From positions 85,486 through 149,485 of the forward strand of contig MGDH01000009.1 of assembly GCA_001790855.1 (NCBI GenBank): a DNA stretch of 64,000 bases, in the 5' to 3' direction. The position numbers and the translations under genes were made by a program. Shown here in pieces: positions 1-9,337 of this stretch. Numbering within the stretch: position 1 is the first letter of the stretch; every line of letters starts with the position of its first letter. The notes beneath the pieces were generated by a model. It had not been told where the DNA came from. It saw only the letters and a list, made by a program, of their open reading frames with translations, and did no database searches. The stretch is from Candidatus Schekmanbacteria bacterium RIFCSPLOWO2_02_FULL_38_14. Lineage in GTDB: Bacteria > Schekmanbacteria > GWA2-38-11.

Positions 1-1148
1 CCTTTATTTATTTCATTGTTTATTTTTTCTGGAAGGTTTAGAGTGCTAACAACGTAAAACTGTTCTCTCTCTTCATCTAATAACCATATTGAAATCCTTA
101 AAACCCACATAGTATTAGATATCACTTCAAGCATTTTAGGCAACATCTCAGATAGATTCAAATCATAGCTTATCTTTTCTGTAAACTCTGTCCATACATA
201 GCGGTAATCATATTTGTTAGCAAAAAAATTCTTGTTTACAAAAATTTGTATTTTCCTTCTGGTTCTTTCAGACAGTACCAAAGCTCCAAAAAATGCCATT
301 GCAATAAAAATTGCAACAGGCCTTAAAAACAGCTTAATATCTTCACCAAAAAATCTTGTAAGCTCAATCACTGTACCGGTAAAAAGGAGGTAAGTCCCTA
401 CTGCCAAAATAGATATTGATCTGTATATTATTTGGCGGGAAATAAATACATTTACATCTAAAAGACGATGCCTTATTATAGAAAAAAACAGCACAAGATT
501 AACCATTAAAATTATAAATGATCCTCCTATCATTAACTTCACCCTCATAAATGAATAGAGCAATGTTTCACTAATGCTATAAATAAAAAAGCAAAACCCT
601 ATTATTATTCCTACTACAGCATACTTGATTTGCCATTTTTCAATTCCTTTTGATTGGCGGAATGTATTTTCAAAATTCACAATTATTAAAATTATTGAAA
701 GAAGTAGAACTATATTAAAATAATACCCGGCTTTCCCTATAGATATTATTATATCACCCATTCTTATAGAAATACTCTTTACTGCTAAATCAGAAAATAA
801 AACTGAAATGATAAATACCAAACATATAAAAGATATAACGCTTAAATAAGTTCTCCATTTAACAATAAGTTCCAGAGCATCTCTTCTCGCAAAGACTATA
901 CTAAAAAAAGTCCAGGTCGGCGGAATTAAGGCAATACCAACCAAAGAAATTTTTATCCAAAAAATTCCTCCTCCTCTATCTAAAGAGTAAAAAAACATAA
1001 AATTACCAAATTCAATAATAGCAAAGCTCAGTAGAGCTGCAGCAAAAGAAATATTTTGAATTTTTTTTGGATTTTTTGAGAAAACATAAACTCCTACTAA
1101 AATAGAAGATAAAAAACTTAAAGAAGAGGGTAAAATTAAAAGGTTCAT
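1..1148 (-). CDS. prsK: PrsK-type sensor histidine kinase, N-terminal part (runs off the window)
   Basis: The minus frame is open from an ATG at 1148 to the window edge, giving about 382 residues with no stop. The first ~270 residues are hydrophobic and form a series of membrane helices. A soluble segment follows with a KNFFANKYDYRYVW stretch and the start of a GAF-like region (residues ~300-382). This layout and the KYDYR motif match the N-terminus of the PEP-CTERM-system kinase PrsK. The His-box and ATPase domains would lie beyond position 1. It follows epsI after 27 bases and is the last gene of the locus in view. In known systems PrsK partners a sigma-54 activator, PrsR, often encoded next to it, which may lie just outside. 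The family call rests on layout and motif memory; the kinase domain itself is not visible. Confidence 0.72.
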   Translation of the reverse strand, partial: MNLLILPSSLSFLSSILVGVYVFSKNPKKIQNISFAAALLSFAIIEFGNFMFFYSLDRGGGIFWIKISLVGIALIPPTWTFFSIVFARRDALELIVKWRTYLSVISFICLVFIISVLFSDLAVKSISIRMGDIIISIGKAGYYFNIVLLLSIILIIVNFENTFRQSKGIEKWQIKYAVVGIIIGFCFFIYSISETLLYSFMRVKLMIGGSFIILMVNLVLFFSIIRHRLLDVNVFISRQIIYRSISILAVGTYLLFTGTVIELTRFFGEDIKLFLRPVAIFIAMAFFGALVLSERTRRKIQIFVNKNFFANKYDYRYVWTEFTEKISYDLNLSEMLPKMLEVISNTMWVLRISIWLLDEEREQFYVVSTLNLPEKINNEINK

Positions 1149-1175
1149 AATGACTACATTAAAGGATTTCTAATA

Positions 1176-1829
1176 TTATTTAGGAAGATAGTTTTTTATA
1201 AGCTGAGAAACTTCTTTTGCAAAATCTAGAGCCTTCGCTTTGTCTTCTTCATTTTTTCCTACTCTGAGAGGAATTGATACTCTAATAAATCCGCTTTCAA
1301 CATATCCATGAAATATTCCTGTAAATACCATATTGAGAATTTGGTCAAATCTGCTTGCCATCTGCTTTCTACCTGAACCAAACCACCAATATAGAACCAT
1401 TTCTTTAACACCTTCTTTTTCAACATAAAAATAATTTATTTTATGCTCTAATCCACTTATCGAAATCTTTCTGGTTTCATATCTTCCACCATAATCATAC
1501 AAATTCCAACCTTGTGATTTATAGCATACCTGAGGGTCATGGGCTCCCCATCTATCATTCTGATGGTATACAATACAGAGCCATACAGCATCTTTGTTTC
1601 CGTTTTCATATTTTCTAAATACCAAAAATGAAGGTTCAAGAGCTGTCTTAGCAGATGAATCTACTTTGATATCTTCTGTAGCAATCCATTCACCTACTTT
1701 TCTTGAAAACATTTGTAAAATTTTTACCGTTTCTAAACTACTTTTGGGTTTATAAAGAAATAGTATATAAAAATTAGCAAGTAAAATGAGTACAATAGGA
1801 ATTATATATTTTATTCTGTCTTTTTGCAT
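1176..1829 (-). CDS. epsI: EpsI family exosortase-associated protein
   Basis: About 217 residues with one N-terminal membrane helix and a periplasmic domain. The region HDPQVCYKSQGW resembles the conserved 'CYxxQGW' signature of EpsI (DUF3485), the partner found beside or fused to exosortases. The C-terminal half (VLYWWFGSGRK, then FDQILNMVFTG) also fits. A longer reading would start at a TTG at 1850. I prefer the ATG at 1829 because it is a standard start and leaves a shorter overlap with the exosortase stop at 1811. The overlap implies translational coupling. EpsI's exact role is unknown; it is thought to act with exosortase on EPS-linked surface proteins. Confidence 0.85.
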   Translation of the reverse strand: MQKDRIKYIIPIVLILLANFYILFLYKPKSSLETVKILQMFSRKVGEWIATEDIKVDSSAKTALEPSFLVFRKYENGNKDAVWLCIVYHQNDRWGAHDPQVCYKSQGWNLYDYGGRYETRKISISGLEHKINYFYVEKEGVKEMVLYWWFGSGRKQMASRFDQILNMVFTGIFHGYVESGFIRVSIPLRVGKNEEDKAKALDFAKEVSQLIKNYLPK

Positions 1830-2644
1830 TTCAATAAGTGGCGAAACCAAACAAGCCCTAAAAGAGCTACTAAAAAAACTAAAAGCCCTGATAGAGTATG
1901 GATAAATCCTTTTGTGACGTTTATTCCATTACTTGTCATTATACCAGTAAATAAAATTCTAACTAAATTACCTAATACTGCTAAGGGAATTGCTGAAATT
2001 ACCAGAACTATTTTTTTAAAAGCAGAACTCTCAGTAAAATATGCAAAAATTATCCCCAAGGCAAGTAGTGATAAGATAGACCTGATACCACTGCATGGAT
2101 CTGCAACTTCAATAGATCCAGTTGAAAAATTAAGAATTACTCCTTCTCTGAAAACAGGAATCCCTAATAAATAAATTATGTTAGCTGAAAGATAAGCTGA
2201 AAATAATTTTAACATGTTACTAATACGGTTAAGGAAAAAGATTCCTAAAAATGGTACCATGAAAAAAAGATAAGCTATTGGAAACAGTAATTCCTTCGCA
2301 ATATCTTTGCCATAATATGTTAAAATAATTCCATATATTATTAAAATAAATGAATAGGAAGATGTCAAATTTACTTGAGCTCTGATACTAATAATTTGTA
2401 TAATTATTGCAATAAAAATAATTGTAATGCCAAGGATAGAGCCATCTCTTCCCTTAATTTTTGATATTGTATCTTTTTTTAACCACCCAATATATATTGA
2501 TATTAAAGGAATTAAAGGTCCATGGGAATAATTTGGATCATTTAACCATTTTGAACCTAACCAGATAAAATTTTTATAGTATAACAGAATCAATGAAACA
2601 ATAGTTATAGCTAATAATATTATTTTATTTACATTTTTAGTCAT
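1811..2644 (-). CDS. xrtA: Exosortase (EpsH/XrtA-like transpeptidase)
   Basis: A 277-residue protein with about eight membrane helices. All three catalytic residues of the exosortase family are visible: Cys184 in PCSGIRS, Arg229 in GNLVRI and His249 in GFIHT. Family members cut PEP-CTERM sorting signals of exported proteins at the membrane and are thought to attach them to the surface. The gene starts at an ATG one base after the stop of the acyltransferase and overlaps epsI. The subtype is uncertain: XrtA is suggested by the PrsK-like, DUF3473-deacetylase and BY-kinase genes in the same locus, not by a subtype-specific motif. No protein with a recognisable PEP-CTERM tail is encoded in this window. 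Confidence 0.88.
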   Translation of the reverse strand: MTKNVNKIILLAITIVSLILLYYKNFIWLGSKWLNDPNYSHGPLIPLISIYIGWLKKDTISKIKGRDGSILGITIIFIAIIIQIISIRAQVNLTSSYSFILIIYGIILTYYGKDIAKELLFPIAYLFFMVPFLGIFFLNRISNMLKLFSAYLSANIIYLLGIPVFREGVILNFSTGSIEVADPCSGIRSILSLLALGIIFAYFTESSAFKKIVLVISAIPLAVLGNLVRILFTGIMTSNGINVTKGFIHTLSGLLVFLVALLGLVWFRHLLKCKKTE

Positions 2645-2645
2645 T

Positions 2646-3272
2646 TTAATTTCTTTTTTTTATGGATTTAGCCGGTATACCTCCTGCTATTGTATAAGGA
2701 GGTATATCCTTTGTTACAACTGATCCAGCAGCAATTATAGAACCATCTCCAATGGTCACACCTGCTACGATAATACAATTTGCTCCGAGCCAAACATCAT
2801 TTCCTATTACTATATCTTTTTCAATAAACGGTTGGGTATTCATAGGCATTCCTAAGTTAGTGCTGTGATTAGAGGAGAAAATTTTAGTCCCGGGACCCAT
2901 TAATAAATTATCTCCAAGAATTATTTTTGAATTAGAACTTGCCCAGATACAGCAATTATGGTTTATATGAGAATTTTCCCCAAGGTAAATATTCTCACCA
3001 CATCTAAGAGAAGCTGTTGGATGAATCCTTGGATTTCCCTTTATATGCATCTTTGATAAAGGTGCTACATGGTCATGGACAAAATAAGCCAACCTTGCAA
3101 ATAATCCTTTAAATAAAGAAGGGGCAAAAAGAAATTTTAGCACTTCCATCACATCTTTAAATTCAGGTTTATTCCTTGGTTTTGTTAAGGATTTTTCACT
3201 CATAGTCATATAAGTATAGCTAATTTGCCTTGCTCCTAATATATTATTTAGGTTTCCATAGTTTTGATACAT
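2646..3272 (-). CDS. Hexapeptide-repeat acyltransferase (WcaF/CysE-like fold)
   Basis: A 208-residue protein. Residues ~75-205 carry the [LIV]-G-x4 hexapeptide pattern of left-handed beta-helix acyltransferases ([40 protein letters not shown]). The tail [18 protein letters not shown] is typical of maltose/galactoside/WcaF-type O-acetyltransferases. A histidine in the SSNHSTNL stretch is the likely catalytic base. The first ~70 residues are less typical and may form a separate helix. It probably O-acetylates a sugar of the EPS or an intermediate. It lies between the epimerase and exosortase genes with gaps of 1-4 bases, so it is in the same operon. A later ATG 21 codons in is possible. Substrate unknown. 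Confidence 0.85.
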   Translation of the reverse strand: MYQNYGNLNNILGARQISYTYMTMSEKSLTKPRNKPEFKDVMEVLKFLFAPSLFKGLFARLAYFVHDHVAPLSKMHIKGNPRIHPTASLRCGENIYLGENSHINHNCCIWASSNSKIILGDNLLMGPGTKIFSSNHSTNLGMPMNTQPFIEKDIVIGNDVWLGANCIIVAGVTIGDGSIIAAGSVVTKDIPPYTIAGGIPAKSIKKRN

Positions 3273-3275
3273 AAA

Positions 3276-4277
3276 TTAATTATCATAACTATTATAACCT
3301 TTTTCCCTTTTATTGCTTTTATACCATTGAATCGTGCGAGTTAACCCTTCTTCCGAAGAGTATATCTGTCGGAACCCAGCATTTCTAACTTTATTAGCAT
3401 TATGTTGTGTTGTCTTATTCATCTTTGAAATAGCTGCAGTTATTGGAAAATCTATTTTTAAAACTTTTAATAAAAATTCAAAAGGTACCATAGCGTTTAA
3501 AATAGGATTAACAGGCAGAGAATACTTTGGAACTGGTCTTCCCAATAGCTTATAAATCAGATTAGTAAATTCTTTAAAAGATATACTTGGTTCGTCAGCA
3601 TAATTATAAATTTCTACTCCATCAAATCCCTTATTAATTAAAAACAATGTAACATCTATCATATTTTCAATATAAGCAGTTGATTTAACATTATCACCCA
3701 TGCCTATTGGAAAAAACAGATGTCTGGCTATTTGACGGATTAATCTATATACATTTCCTTTATTTTTAGGTCCAAAAACCACCGTTGGCCTTATAATTAG
3801 TGCACATCTTCCTGTTTTTTCAGAAACCCATTTTTTTATTAGTTTTTCTGCTTCAAGTTTTGTACTGCCATATATTGTATTGGGTTTTGGTATAGTGTTT
3901 TCATCAGTAGGAATATTCTGGTCACCATAGACAGCAACAGAACTGAAAAAAACAATTTTGTTAATGCCGGTTTCACTCATAGCCTTTAAAATATTTTCTG
4001 TTCCAACGACATTAACTTGATAGAATTCGTCTTCAGAAATACCAAAAAACCGGTGTTTTGCAGCAAGATGTATGATTAAATCATTTCCTTTTATTGTTTG
4101 TAGGACTGTTGAGTAATCAAGAATATTTCCTTGTATGTAGTTAAATGTATCAAATTCTTTACTGAAATTTGTTTTTTCCTTGATATCTAATATTCGCACA
4201 TTCCAACCATTTTTATATATTTTTTTGCATAAAAAATCTCCTATAAATCCTCCTCCACCTGTGACTAACGTTTTCAT
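3276..4277 (-). CDS. NAD-dependent sugar epimerase/dehydratase (extended SDR)
   Basis: About 333 residues. The N-terminal Rossmann motif TGGGGFIGDFLC and the catalytic YGSTK (Tyr-x3-Lys) with an upstream SSVAVYG define an extended short-chain dehydrogenase acting on nucleotide sugars, of the GalE/WcaG/RmlB type. An ATG lies four codons upstream at 4289. I place the start at 4277 because it leads directly into the MKTLVTGG Rossmann strand and has a weak GGGAA ribosome site before it. It probably supplies or modifies an NDP-sugar for the EPS. The substrate cannot be read from the sequence. The next gene follows after 3 bases. Confidence 0.85.
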   Translation of the reverse strand: MKTLVTGGGGFIGDFLCKKIYKNGWNVRILDIKEKTNFSKEFDTFNYIQGNILDYSTVLQTIKGNDLIIHLAAKHRFFGISEDEFYQVNVVGTENILKAMSETGINKIVFFSSVAVYGDQNIPTDENTIPKPNTIYGSTKLEAEKLIKKWVSEKTGRCALIIRPTVVFGPKNKGNVYRLIRQIARHLFFPIGMGDNVKSTAYIENMIDVTLFLINKGFDGVEIYNYADEPSISFKEFTNLIYKLLGRPVPKYSLPVNPILNAMVPFEFLLKVLKIDFPITAAISKMNKTTQHNANKVRNAGFRQIYSSEEGLTRTIQWYKSNKREKGYNSYDN

Positions 4278-4346
4278 TAAAATTCCCATTTTATTAATAA
4301 TTTTTATAGACTGATTCTATTTTGGTTTTTAAAAAGATAACAATAT

Positions 4347-5480
4347 TTATCTTGTTGTTTCTGCAATTTCCCATACTGAATGGCGTTTACCTCTGAAATA
4401 ATTTAAAACCCCGATTAAAGCTGCTGTGTTAATTAGACAAAAGTAGAATGGAACAGAAAATAATCTGCCTGATTTATTTCTTAAAAAAAATCCTACTAAA
4501 CTGATAAAATAGAAAAACAACTGTAAATATAAAGTAATTTTAGAAAATAGTGAATTTAGAAAAAAGTTAGATAATAAAATTACAATTAAAAAGAAAGGTA
4601 CAAACCATCTAATAAGCTTATGAGAAATAAAACAGAATCCCCACATACCTTTAAGCATGTGATATTTTTTCCAATAACGAAGGAAAGCTGTAAGCCCTCT
4701 TGTTACAATTCGAGATCTTCTGTCAAACTCCTCTTTGGGCGATGATGTTGCTTTCTCATAAGCTATTGCTTCAGGTTCAAATACTATTTTATACCCTCTG
4801 TCGGCTATTTGAATTGGGTGTGCTAAATCATTTGCAACATCTAAGTCTAGATTAAAAAATAAATTTTTTCTTATTGCATAAATTGAGCCATTTGCAGCCA
4901 CTATCGAACCATATTTGCTTTCAAGCTTCTTTATCATTGACTCATAACGGAAATACAAGCCTTCACCTTTACCAACTGATGTTTTTTTATCTATATATTT
5001 CAAGCTCCCTACCACACAGCCTACTTTTTCGTCAGTAAAATTTCTAACCAACTTTTTAACAGCATCTTCCTTATAAATGCAGTTAGCATCTGTAAAAATT
5101 ATAATTTTTCCTTCACATCTTGATATAAATTCATTGATTATAGAATTTTTTCCCTTTCTTATTGTAGATTTATAAAAAGCTACTCTCTTATCTGAAAAAT
5201 CTCTTACTCTTCTTTCTGTTGCATCATCTGAACCATCTGATGCAACAACTATTTTCAATTTTTCTTTTGGGTAGTCTAAAGCAAGGCAATTTTCAATTTT
5301 GTTCTTAATCACTTTTTCTTCATTGTAAGCTGGAATAAATAATATTATACTTAAAATAAATTCTTGTTTTGTTAAAGAACTATCTTTTGATGTTAAAACC
5401 ATAAGAACAAGTGGATATCCAACATATACATAGAATACTAAAAATACTAAAAACCAAAAAATATACTCAAGCACTATCAT
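4347..5480 (-). CDS. Membrane glycosyltransferase family 2 (processive type)
   Basis: A 377-residue protein with an N-terminal membrane helix (~1-28), a GT-A domain (IPAYNEEKVI, then ASDGSDDAT, then FTDANCIYK as the DxD-like metal site) and two or three C-terminal helices (~285-350). The RRSRIVTRGL segment occupies the place of the (Q/R)xxRW acceptor motif of cellulose/hyaluronan-synthase-like enzymes. It likely adds sugars to a lipid-linked glycan at the inner membrane, or builds a polymer. It is separated from the upstream radical SAM gene by 123 AT-rich bases without a clear promoter. Confidence 0.85.
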   Translation of the reverse strand: MIVLEYIFWFLVFLVFYVYVGYPLVLMVLTSKDSSLTKQEFILSIILFIPAYNEEKVIKNKIENCLALDYPKEKLKIVVASDGSDDATERRVRDFSDKRVAFYKSTIRKGKNSIINEFISRCEGKIIIFTDANCIYKEDAVKKLVRNFTDEKVGCVVGSLKYIDKKTSVGKGEGLYFRYESMIKKLESKYGSIVAANGSIYAIRKNLFFNLDLDVANDLAHPIQIADRGYKIVFEPEAIAYEKATSSPKEEFDRRSRIVTRGLTAFLRYWKKYHMLKGMWGFCFISHKLIRWFVPFFLIVILLSNFFLNSLFSKITLYLQLFFYFISLVGFFLRNKSGRLFSVPFYFCLINTAALIGVLNYFRGKRHSVWEIAETTR

Positions 5481-5603
5481 CTATTTCTTTTTTTAAGTTA
5501 GATTATTATATCAGAAAAATTTGGCAAATAACTCTGTATCCCAAGATTCAATGAAAAAAATATTTGATGTAAAAAGTAGAAATAACTTCACAGTTTATTG
5601 TTT

Positions 5604-7049
5604 TTAGTTTAATCCAATTACAGATTTAATTATTAGTTTTATCTTTCTTAAAACATTTTTAAAAGAACGTATTCCAAAGTGTCCGTGCGCTGCACTCATT
5701 CTTGCTTGTAGTACCATCCCTTTCAGCCTTTTTCTTAAAATTTCTTTTTTGTCAACACCTGGAATTTCCATCTGGACCGTCCATGGATTTTTGACTTGAA
5801 GCTCACTTCTGAAAATTTTGTGTTTAATTGCAATATCATATAGCTTTGAGCCAGGATAAGGGGATGCAATCTGCCATGATATATAATCAAGAAGTCCTTC
5901 TTTATACCAAATTTTGGCAGTTCTTAGTGTATTTTCTACTTCTTCGCTCGTTTCAATCCGTAAGAGACCATCTTCTTCCCACAACTGGTACATCATGAAG
6001 AATCCATATATCTTGATACTATATTTTTTAAGAGCTTTAAGTATATCATACATCTTTGGAACAGTTGTATATTTCCCTATACCATCAAGGACTCTTTGGT
6101 TAATGCTTTCAATACCTAAATGAACAAGCCAGAAATTTGCTAAAGATATTGCTTTTGCAAGATTGTCATCAATGTTGTGAAGAAAAAGATTGCACTGGAA
6201 AAAAAGATCATTGCGTTTAATTTTTTCTAATTCATTCATTAAACTTAAACACCACTTATAATCTGCATTCAATTCATCAGATCTGATATAAATTTCCCTT
6301 ATCCCTCTGTTATAAAGCATTTCTATTTCTTCAACTATTTTTTGGGGTGACCTGAGTCTTACCCTTGGATAACCTGACCTCCAAACAGGGTTTGAACAGA
6401 ATACGCAATTCCATGGGCAACCCCTTGAAGCAAGTATTGCTGTACTTGGAGATTTTTTTCTGTAAAGGTTACCTCTATATTTTGAAAAATCAACAAGCCC
6501 CCAATCAGGGAAAGAAATATCATCAAGGTTTTTAACGAAATCTCTCTTCTCTGAAAAAACAATTTCTCCATTATTTTTAAATGCTATGCCTGGAATAGAG
6601 AACCTATCTTCTTTCCTTTTTGCAAATGCTTCAAGGAACGAAGTGAATGTTATTTCTCCTTCTCCAACAGCACAGAAATCTGCAGGAGAATCCCTTAAGA
6701 CTTCTTCATAATTCAAAGTAGGATGTACTCCGCCACATAAAATTGGCAGATTAGGCATTTCTCTTTTTAGGGCTCTTATAGTTTTAAATGCTCCTTCTCG
6801 TAGAAGCGAGACAAATGATAAACCATAAAGATCAGGATTTATTTCTTTTATTCTTTTTATGTGGCCTTCCAAATCGCAAAATCCTTCCAAATAGTAAAAC
6901 TCAAAAATGTCAGGAAGAATTCCTTTTGAGATAAGTTTTTTTGCATAACCAACGAGATATAAAATCCCCAAATTAGGGTATGCTAAATCATATCCACCTG
7001 CTATCTGTGGTGGATCTGCAAGTAAGATCTTGAATTTAGAAGCTCCCAT
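5604..7049 (-). CDS. Radical SAM protein with N-terminal B12-binding-like domain
   Basis: A 481-residue protein. Residues ~8-140 form a cobalamin-binding-like Rossmann domain (ending CGGVHPTLNYEEVL, then CAVGEGE). The radical SAM core has the cluster motif Cys211-x3-Cys215-x2-Cys218 (RGCPWNCVFC). I see no DxHxxG motif, so base-off cobalamin binding by histidine is not indicated. A strong ribosome site (AGAGGTGAAT) precedes the ATG. Such proteins methylate or rearrange unactivated carbons; in EPS loci their substrates are unknown. A modified sugar or lipid carrier is a guess. A second member of this family lies at 38054-39520. Confidence 0.88.
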   Translation of the reverse strand: MGASKFKILLADPPQIAGGYDLAYPNLGILYLVGYAKKLISKGILPDIFEFYYLEGFCDLEGHIKRIKEINPDLYGLSFVSLLREGAFKTIRALKREMPNLPILCGGVHPTLNYEEVLRDSPADFCAVGEGEITFTSFLEAFAKRKEDRFSIPGIAFKNNGEIVFSEKRDFVKNLDDISFPDWGLVDFSKYRGNLYRKKSPSTAILASRGCPWNCVFCSNPVWRSGYPRVRLRSPQKIVEEIEMLYNRGIREIYIRSDELNADYKWCLSLMNELEKIKRNDLFFQCNLFLHNIDDNLAKAISLANFWLVHLGIESINQRVLDGIGKYTTVPKMYDILKALKKYSIKIYGFFMMYQLWEEDGLLRIETSEEVENTLRTAKIWYKEGLLDYISWQIASPYPGSKLYDIAIKHKIFRSELQVKNPWTVQMEIPGVDKKEILRKRLKGMVLQARMSAAHGHFGIRSFKNVLRKIKLIIKSVIGLN

Positions 7050-7075
7050 AGATTCACCTCTTTTTATTTCTTTAC

Positions 7076-8203
7076 TTATAGCTCATAAATTCTCTCTGTT
7101 TCCTTAACCATTCGTTCTGCTGTATAATTTTCCAAAACCCTTTTTCTTCCTTTTTCCCCAAAACTATTTCGTAAGTTATCATCTTTTAAAAGCGTAAGGA
7201 TTTTATCCGCTAACTGGATTGGGTCATTAGGAGGCACTATAAATCCCGTTACACCATCCTCAACAACCTCAGAGTTTCCTCCTGCATCTGTTACAACACA
7301 GGATTTTTTTGCAGCCATTGCCTCCAGAATGGCTATGGAAAACCCCTCTCTCAATGAGGACAGAACAAAGATATCCATAAACTGCAATAGTTCCGGAATA
7401 TCAGTTCGAACCCCAGAAAAGATAACCTTTTCTTTAATTTCAAGCTTCTTTGCTAAGTTTTCAAGTTCATTCCTCAGAGGCCCATTCCCTACGATGAGAA
7501 AAGCAACATCCTTGTATTGATCTGATAGAATTTTTGCAGCTTCAATAAAATACCTTTGGCCCTTTTGAAGAGTAAGGTTTCCCACATTTCCTACGATTTT
7601 AGATCCCTCTTCTATAAAAAATTCCTTATAAAATCTTCCCTTGTTAATCTCTTTCGCTAAATATAAATCTGGATCAATTCCATTGTAAATAGTTATATAT
7701 CTCCCTCTGCCAAAAATCCCCTTTTTCTGATTAGATACTCTTACCCTCTCGCATACTGAAATAATCTTTTTGTTAAGCAAGCCCAGTATGTTGCTGATGA
7801 CAGAAAAAAGAAGCCCTTTTTTATAAAACTGATTCTGCACTGTATGGTCTGTCCTTATTCTATTCTTTACCCCAGAAAGAAGGGCAGCCACTATAAACCA
7901 GTTATTCACGACGAAATTGTGGGAATGAATTATATCTATCTTTTCCCTTTTTATAAATTTTATAAGTTTTATCAAAAAGAGAAGAGGAAAGATTTTTTGT
8001 TTATTAAACATAAAAGTTTTAACATTAAATTTTTTTATTTCCTCCTCTAACTCTCCTCCACTTGTCAGAGAACAGATAATCGGTTCAAACCTGCTCCTAT
8101 CATGGTAGCGGGCATAGTAAGACACTATCTTCTCTGCACCTCCCATTTTAAAGGAGTATACGCCATGCAATACCTTTCTCTTTGATAACTTATTTTTTCC
8201 CAA
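7076..8203 (-). CDS. Glycosyltransferase family 4
   Basis: A 375-residue GT-B enzyme. The N-terminal acceptor domain opens with VLHGVYSFKMGGAEKIV. The C-terminal nucleotide-sugar domain has NVGNLTLQKGQ, GNGPLRNELENLA and the E-x7-E motif in SSLREGFSIAILEAMAAKK. Retaining GT4 enzymes add sugars to a lipid-linked acceptor on the cytoplasmic face. The best in-frame start is a TTG three bases after the stop of the preceding GT4 gene, which suggests coupled translation. It is a diverged paralogue of that neighbour (8207-9319). Confidence 0.88.
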   Translation of the reverse strand: MGKNKLSKRKVLHGVYSFKMGGAEKIVSYYARYHDRSRFEPIICSLTSGGELEEEIKKFNVKTFMFNKQKIFPLLFLIKLIKFIKREKIDIIHSHNFVVNNWFIVAALLSGVKNRIRTDHTVQNQFYKKGLLFSVISNILGLLNKKIISVCERVRVSNQKKGIFGRGRYITIYNGIDPDLYLAKEINKGRFYKEFFIEEGSKIVGNVGNLTLQKGQRYFIEAAKILSDQYKDVAFLIVGNGPLRNELENLAKKLEIKEKVIFSGVRTDIPELLQFMDIFVLSSLREGFSIAILEAMAAKKSCVVTDAGGNSEVVEDGVTGFIVPPNDPIQLADKILTLLKDDNLRNSFGEKGRKRVLENYTAERMVKETERIYEL

Positions 8204-8206
8204 TTT

Positions 8207-9319
8207 TTAGCTTATCTCTCCTCTCAGAAGATCTTCGTAAATCCTCATATAGTCTGAAACCATTCTTGAAATTGAAAAGTTTTCTAAAACCGATTTCTTT
8301 GCCATTTCACCAAGCTTTCTTGCCATGCACTTGTCTTCAAGCAGAAAAATAACTTTCTCAGCAAGTGTCTGCCAGTTTCCCGGAGGCACAAGGAAACCAT
8401 TAACACCGTCTTTTATCAACTTAGGGTTGCCACCAACATCTGAAGCAATAATAGGCCTTCCAGAAGCCATTGCTTCAAGCAGAGCTATAGAAGTCCCCTC
8501 AGATCTTGATGGAAGAAGATAGATATCTAAAATTGATAGAATCTCCGCCACATCACCTCTAAGACCTAAAAAAATAATATAACTTTCTAAATTCAACTCC
8601 TTTATCAGTTCCTGAAGCTCTTCTCTGTACTGAATATCTTTAGGTCTTATAGCGTCCCCTAATATTAGGAGCTTTCCATCTTTGTATATACTGAAAATTT
8701 TTTGAGCTGCTTTTATGAGAAGATCATATCCCTTTACTGGTTTTATGTTTCCAACAGCTCCTATCAATGGAAAAGCAGACAGCAAATTAAGTTCTCTCTT
8801 TTTTGAAGAAGAACGGTTATTATTATCAAATTTTTTGATATCTATCCCATTGTAAACCGTTAAGACCTTCTTTCCTTTAATTACTTTACAAAACTCATCT
8901 TTCAAAAAATCTGAAACTGCTATTATCCTATCTCCAAATCTTGCTAAAAACCTGTAGGCAAATCTTCTTTTCCTAGATCTTAAACAATCCATTCCGTGAA
9001 TAGTCATAATAATTTTACACCTTGTCAATTTCGCAGTTATAAAACCATAAAAATTATTAACGAAAAGATGAGAATGGATTATGTTGATTTTTTCTCGTTT
9101 CACAAGTTTCATTAATGCTCTGATGTAATGAAAAATATTTTTATCTTTTTTGCTTATAATCTCACAAGGCACCTCTCTCAATTCCTTTTCAAATCTACCT
9201 CCTTCTCTTGAACAGATATAAACATCAACTCCCCTCTTTCTTAGTTCTTGGGAGAGGTCTTTAACAACCGTTTCTGCTCCTCCCAAATGAAGATTCCCTA
9301 TCATCTGAAGAACTCTCAA
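8207..9319 (-). CDS. Glycosyltransferase family 4
   Basis: A 370-residue GT-B enzyme that starts VLQMIGNLHLGGAETVV and carries GNIKPVKGYDLLIKAA and the E-x7-E motif in SRSEGTSIALLEAMASGRP. The start is TTG, supported by an AAGGGGAAAG ribosome site six to seven bases upstream. The downstream GT4 begins three bases after its stop. It is likely to add one residue of the EPS repeat unit; donor and acceptor are unknown. Confidence 0.88.
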   Translation of the reverse strand: MRVLQMIGNLHLGGAETVVKDLSQELRKRGVDVYICSREGGRFEKELREVPCEIISKKDKNIFHYIRALMKLVKREKINIIHSHLFVNNFYGFITAKLTRCKIIMTIHGMDCLRSRKRRFAYRFLARFGDRIIAVSDFLKDEFCKVIKGKKVLTVYNGIDIKKFDNNNRSSSKKRELNLLSAFPLIGAVGNIKPVKGYDLLIKAAQKIFSIYKDGKLLILGDAIRPKDIQYREELQELIKELNLESYIIFLGLRGDVAEILSILDIYLLPSRSEGTSIALLEAMASGRPIIASDVGGNPKLIKDGVNGFLVPPGNWQTLAEKVIFLLEDKCMARKLGEMAKKSVLENFSISRMVSDYMRIYEDLLRGEIS

Positions 9320-9337
9320 ACTTTCCCCTTTAAAAAA

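Noticed and set aside
1824-2174. Open frame of 116 codons on the plus strand over the exosortase gene
   Set aside because: It is antisense to the conserved catalytic region of exosortase and has no family features.
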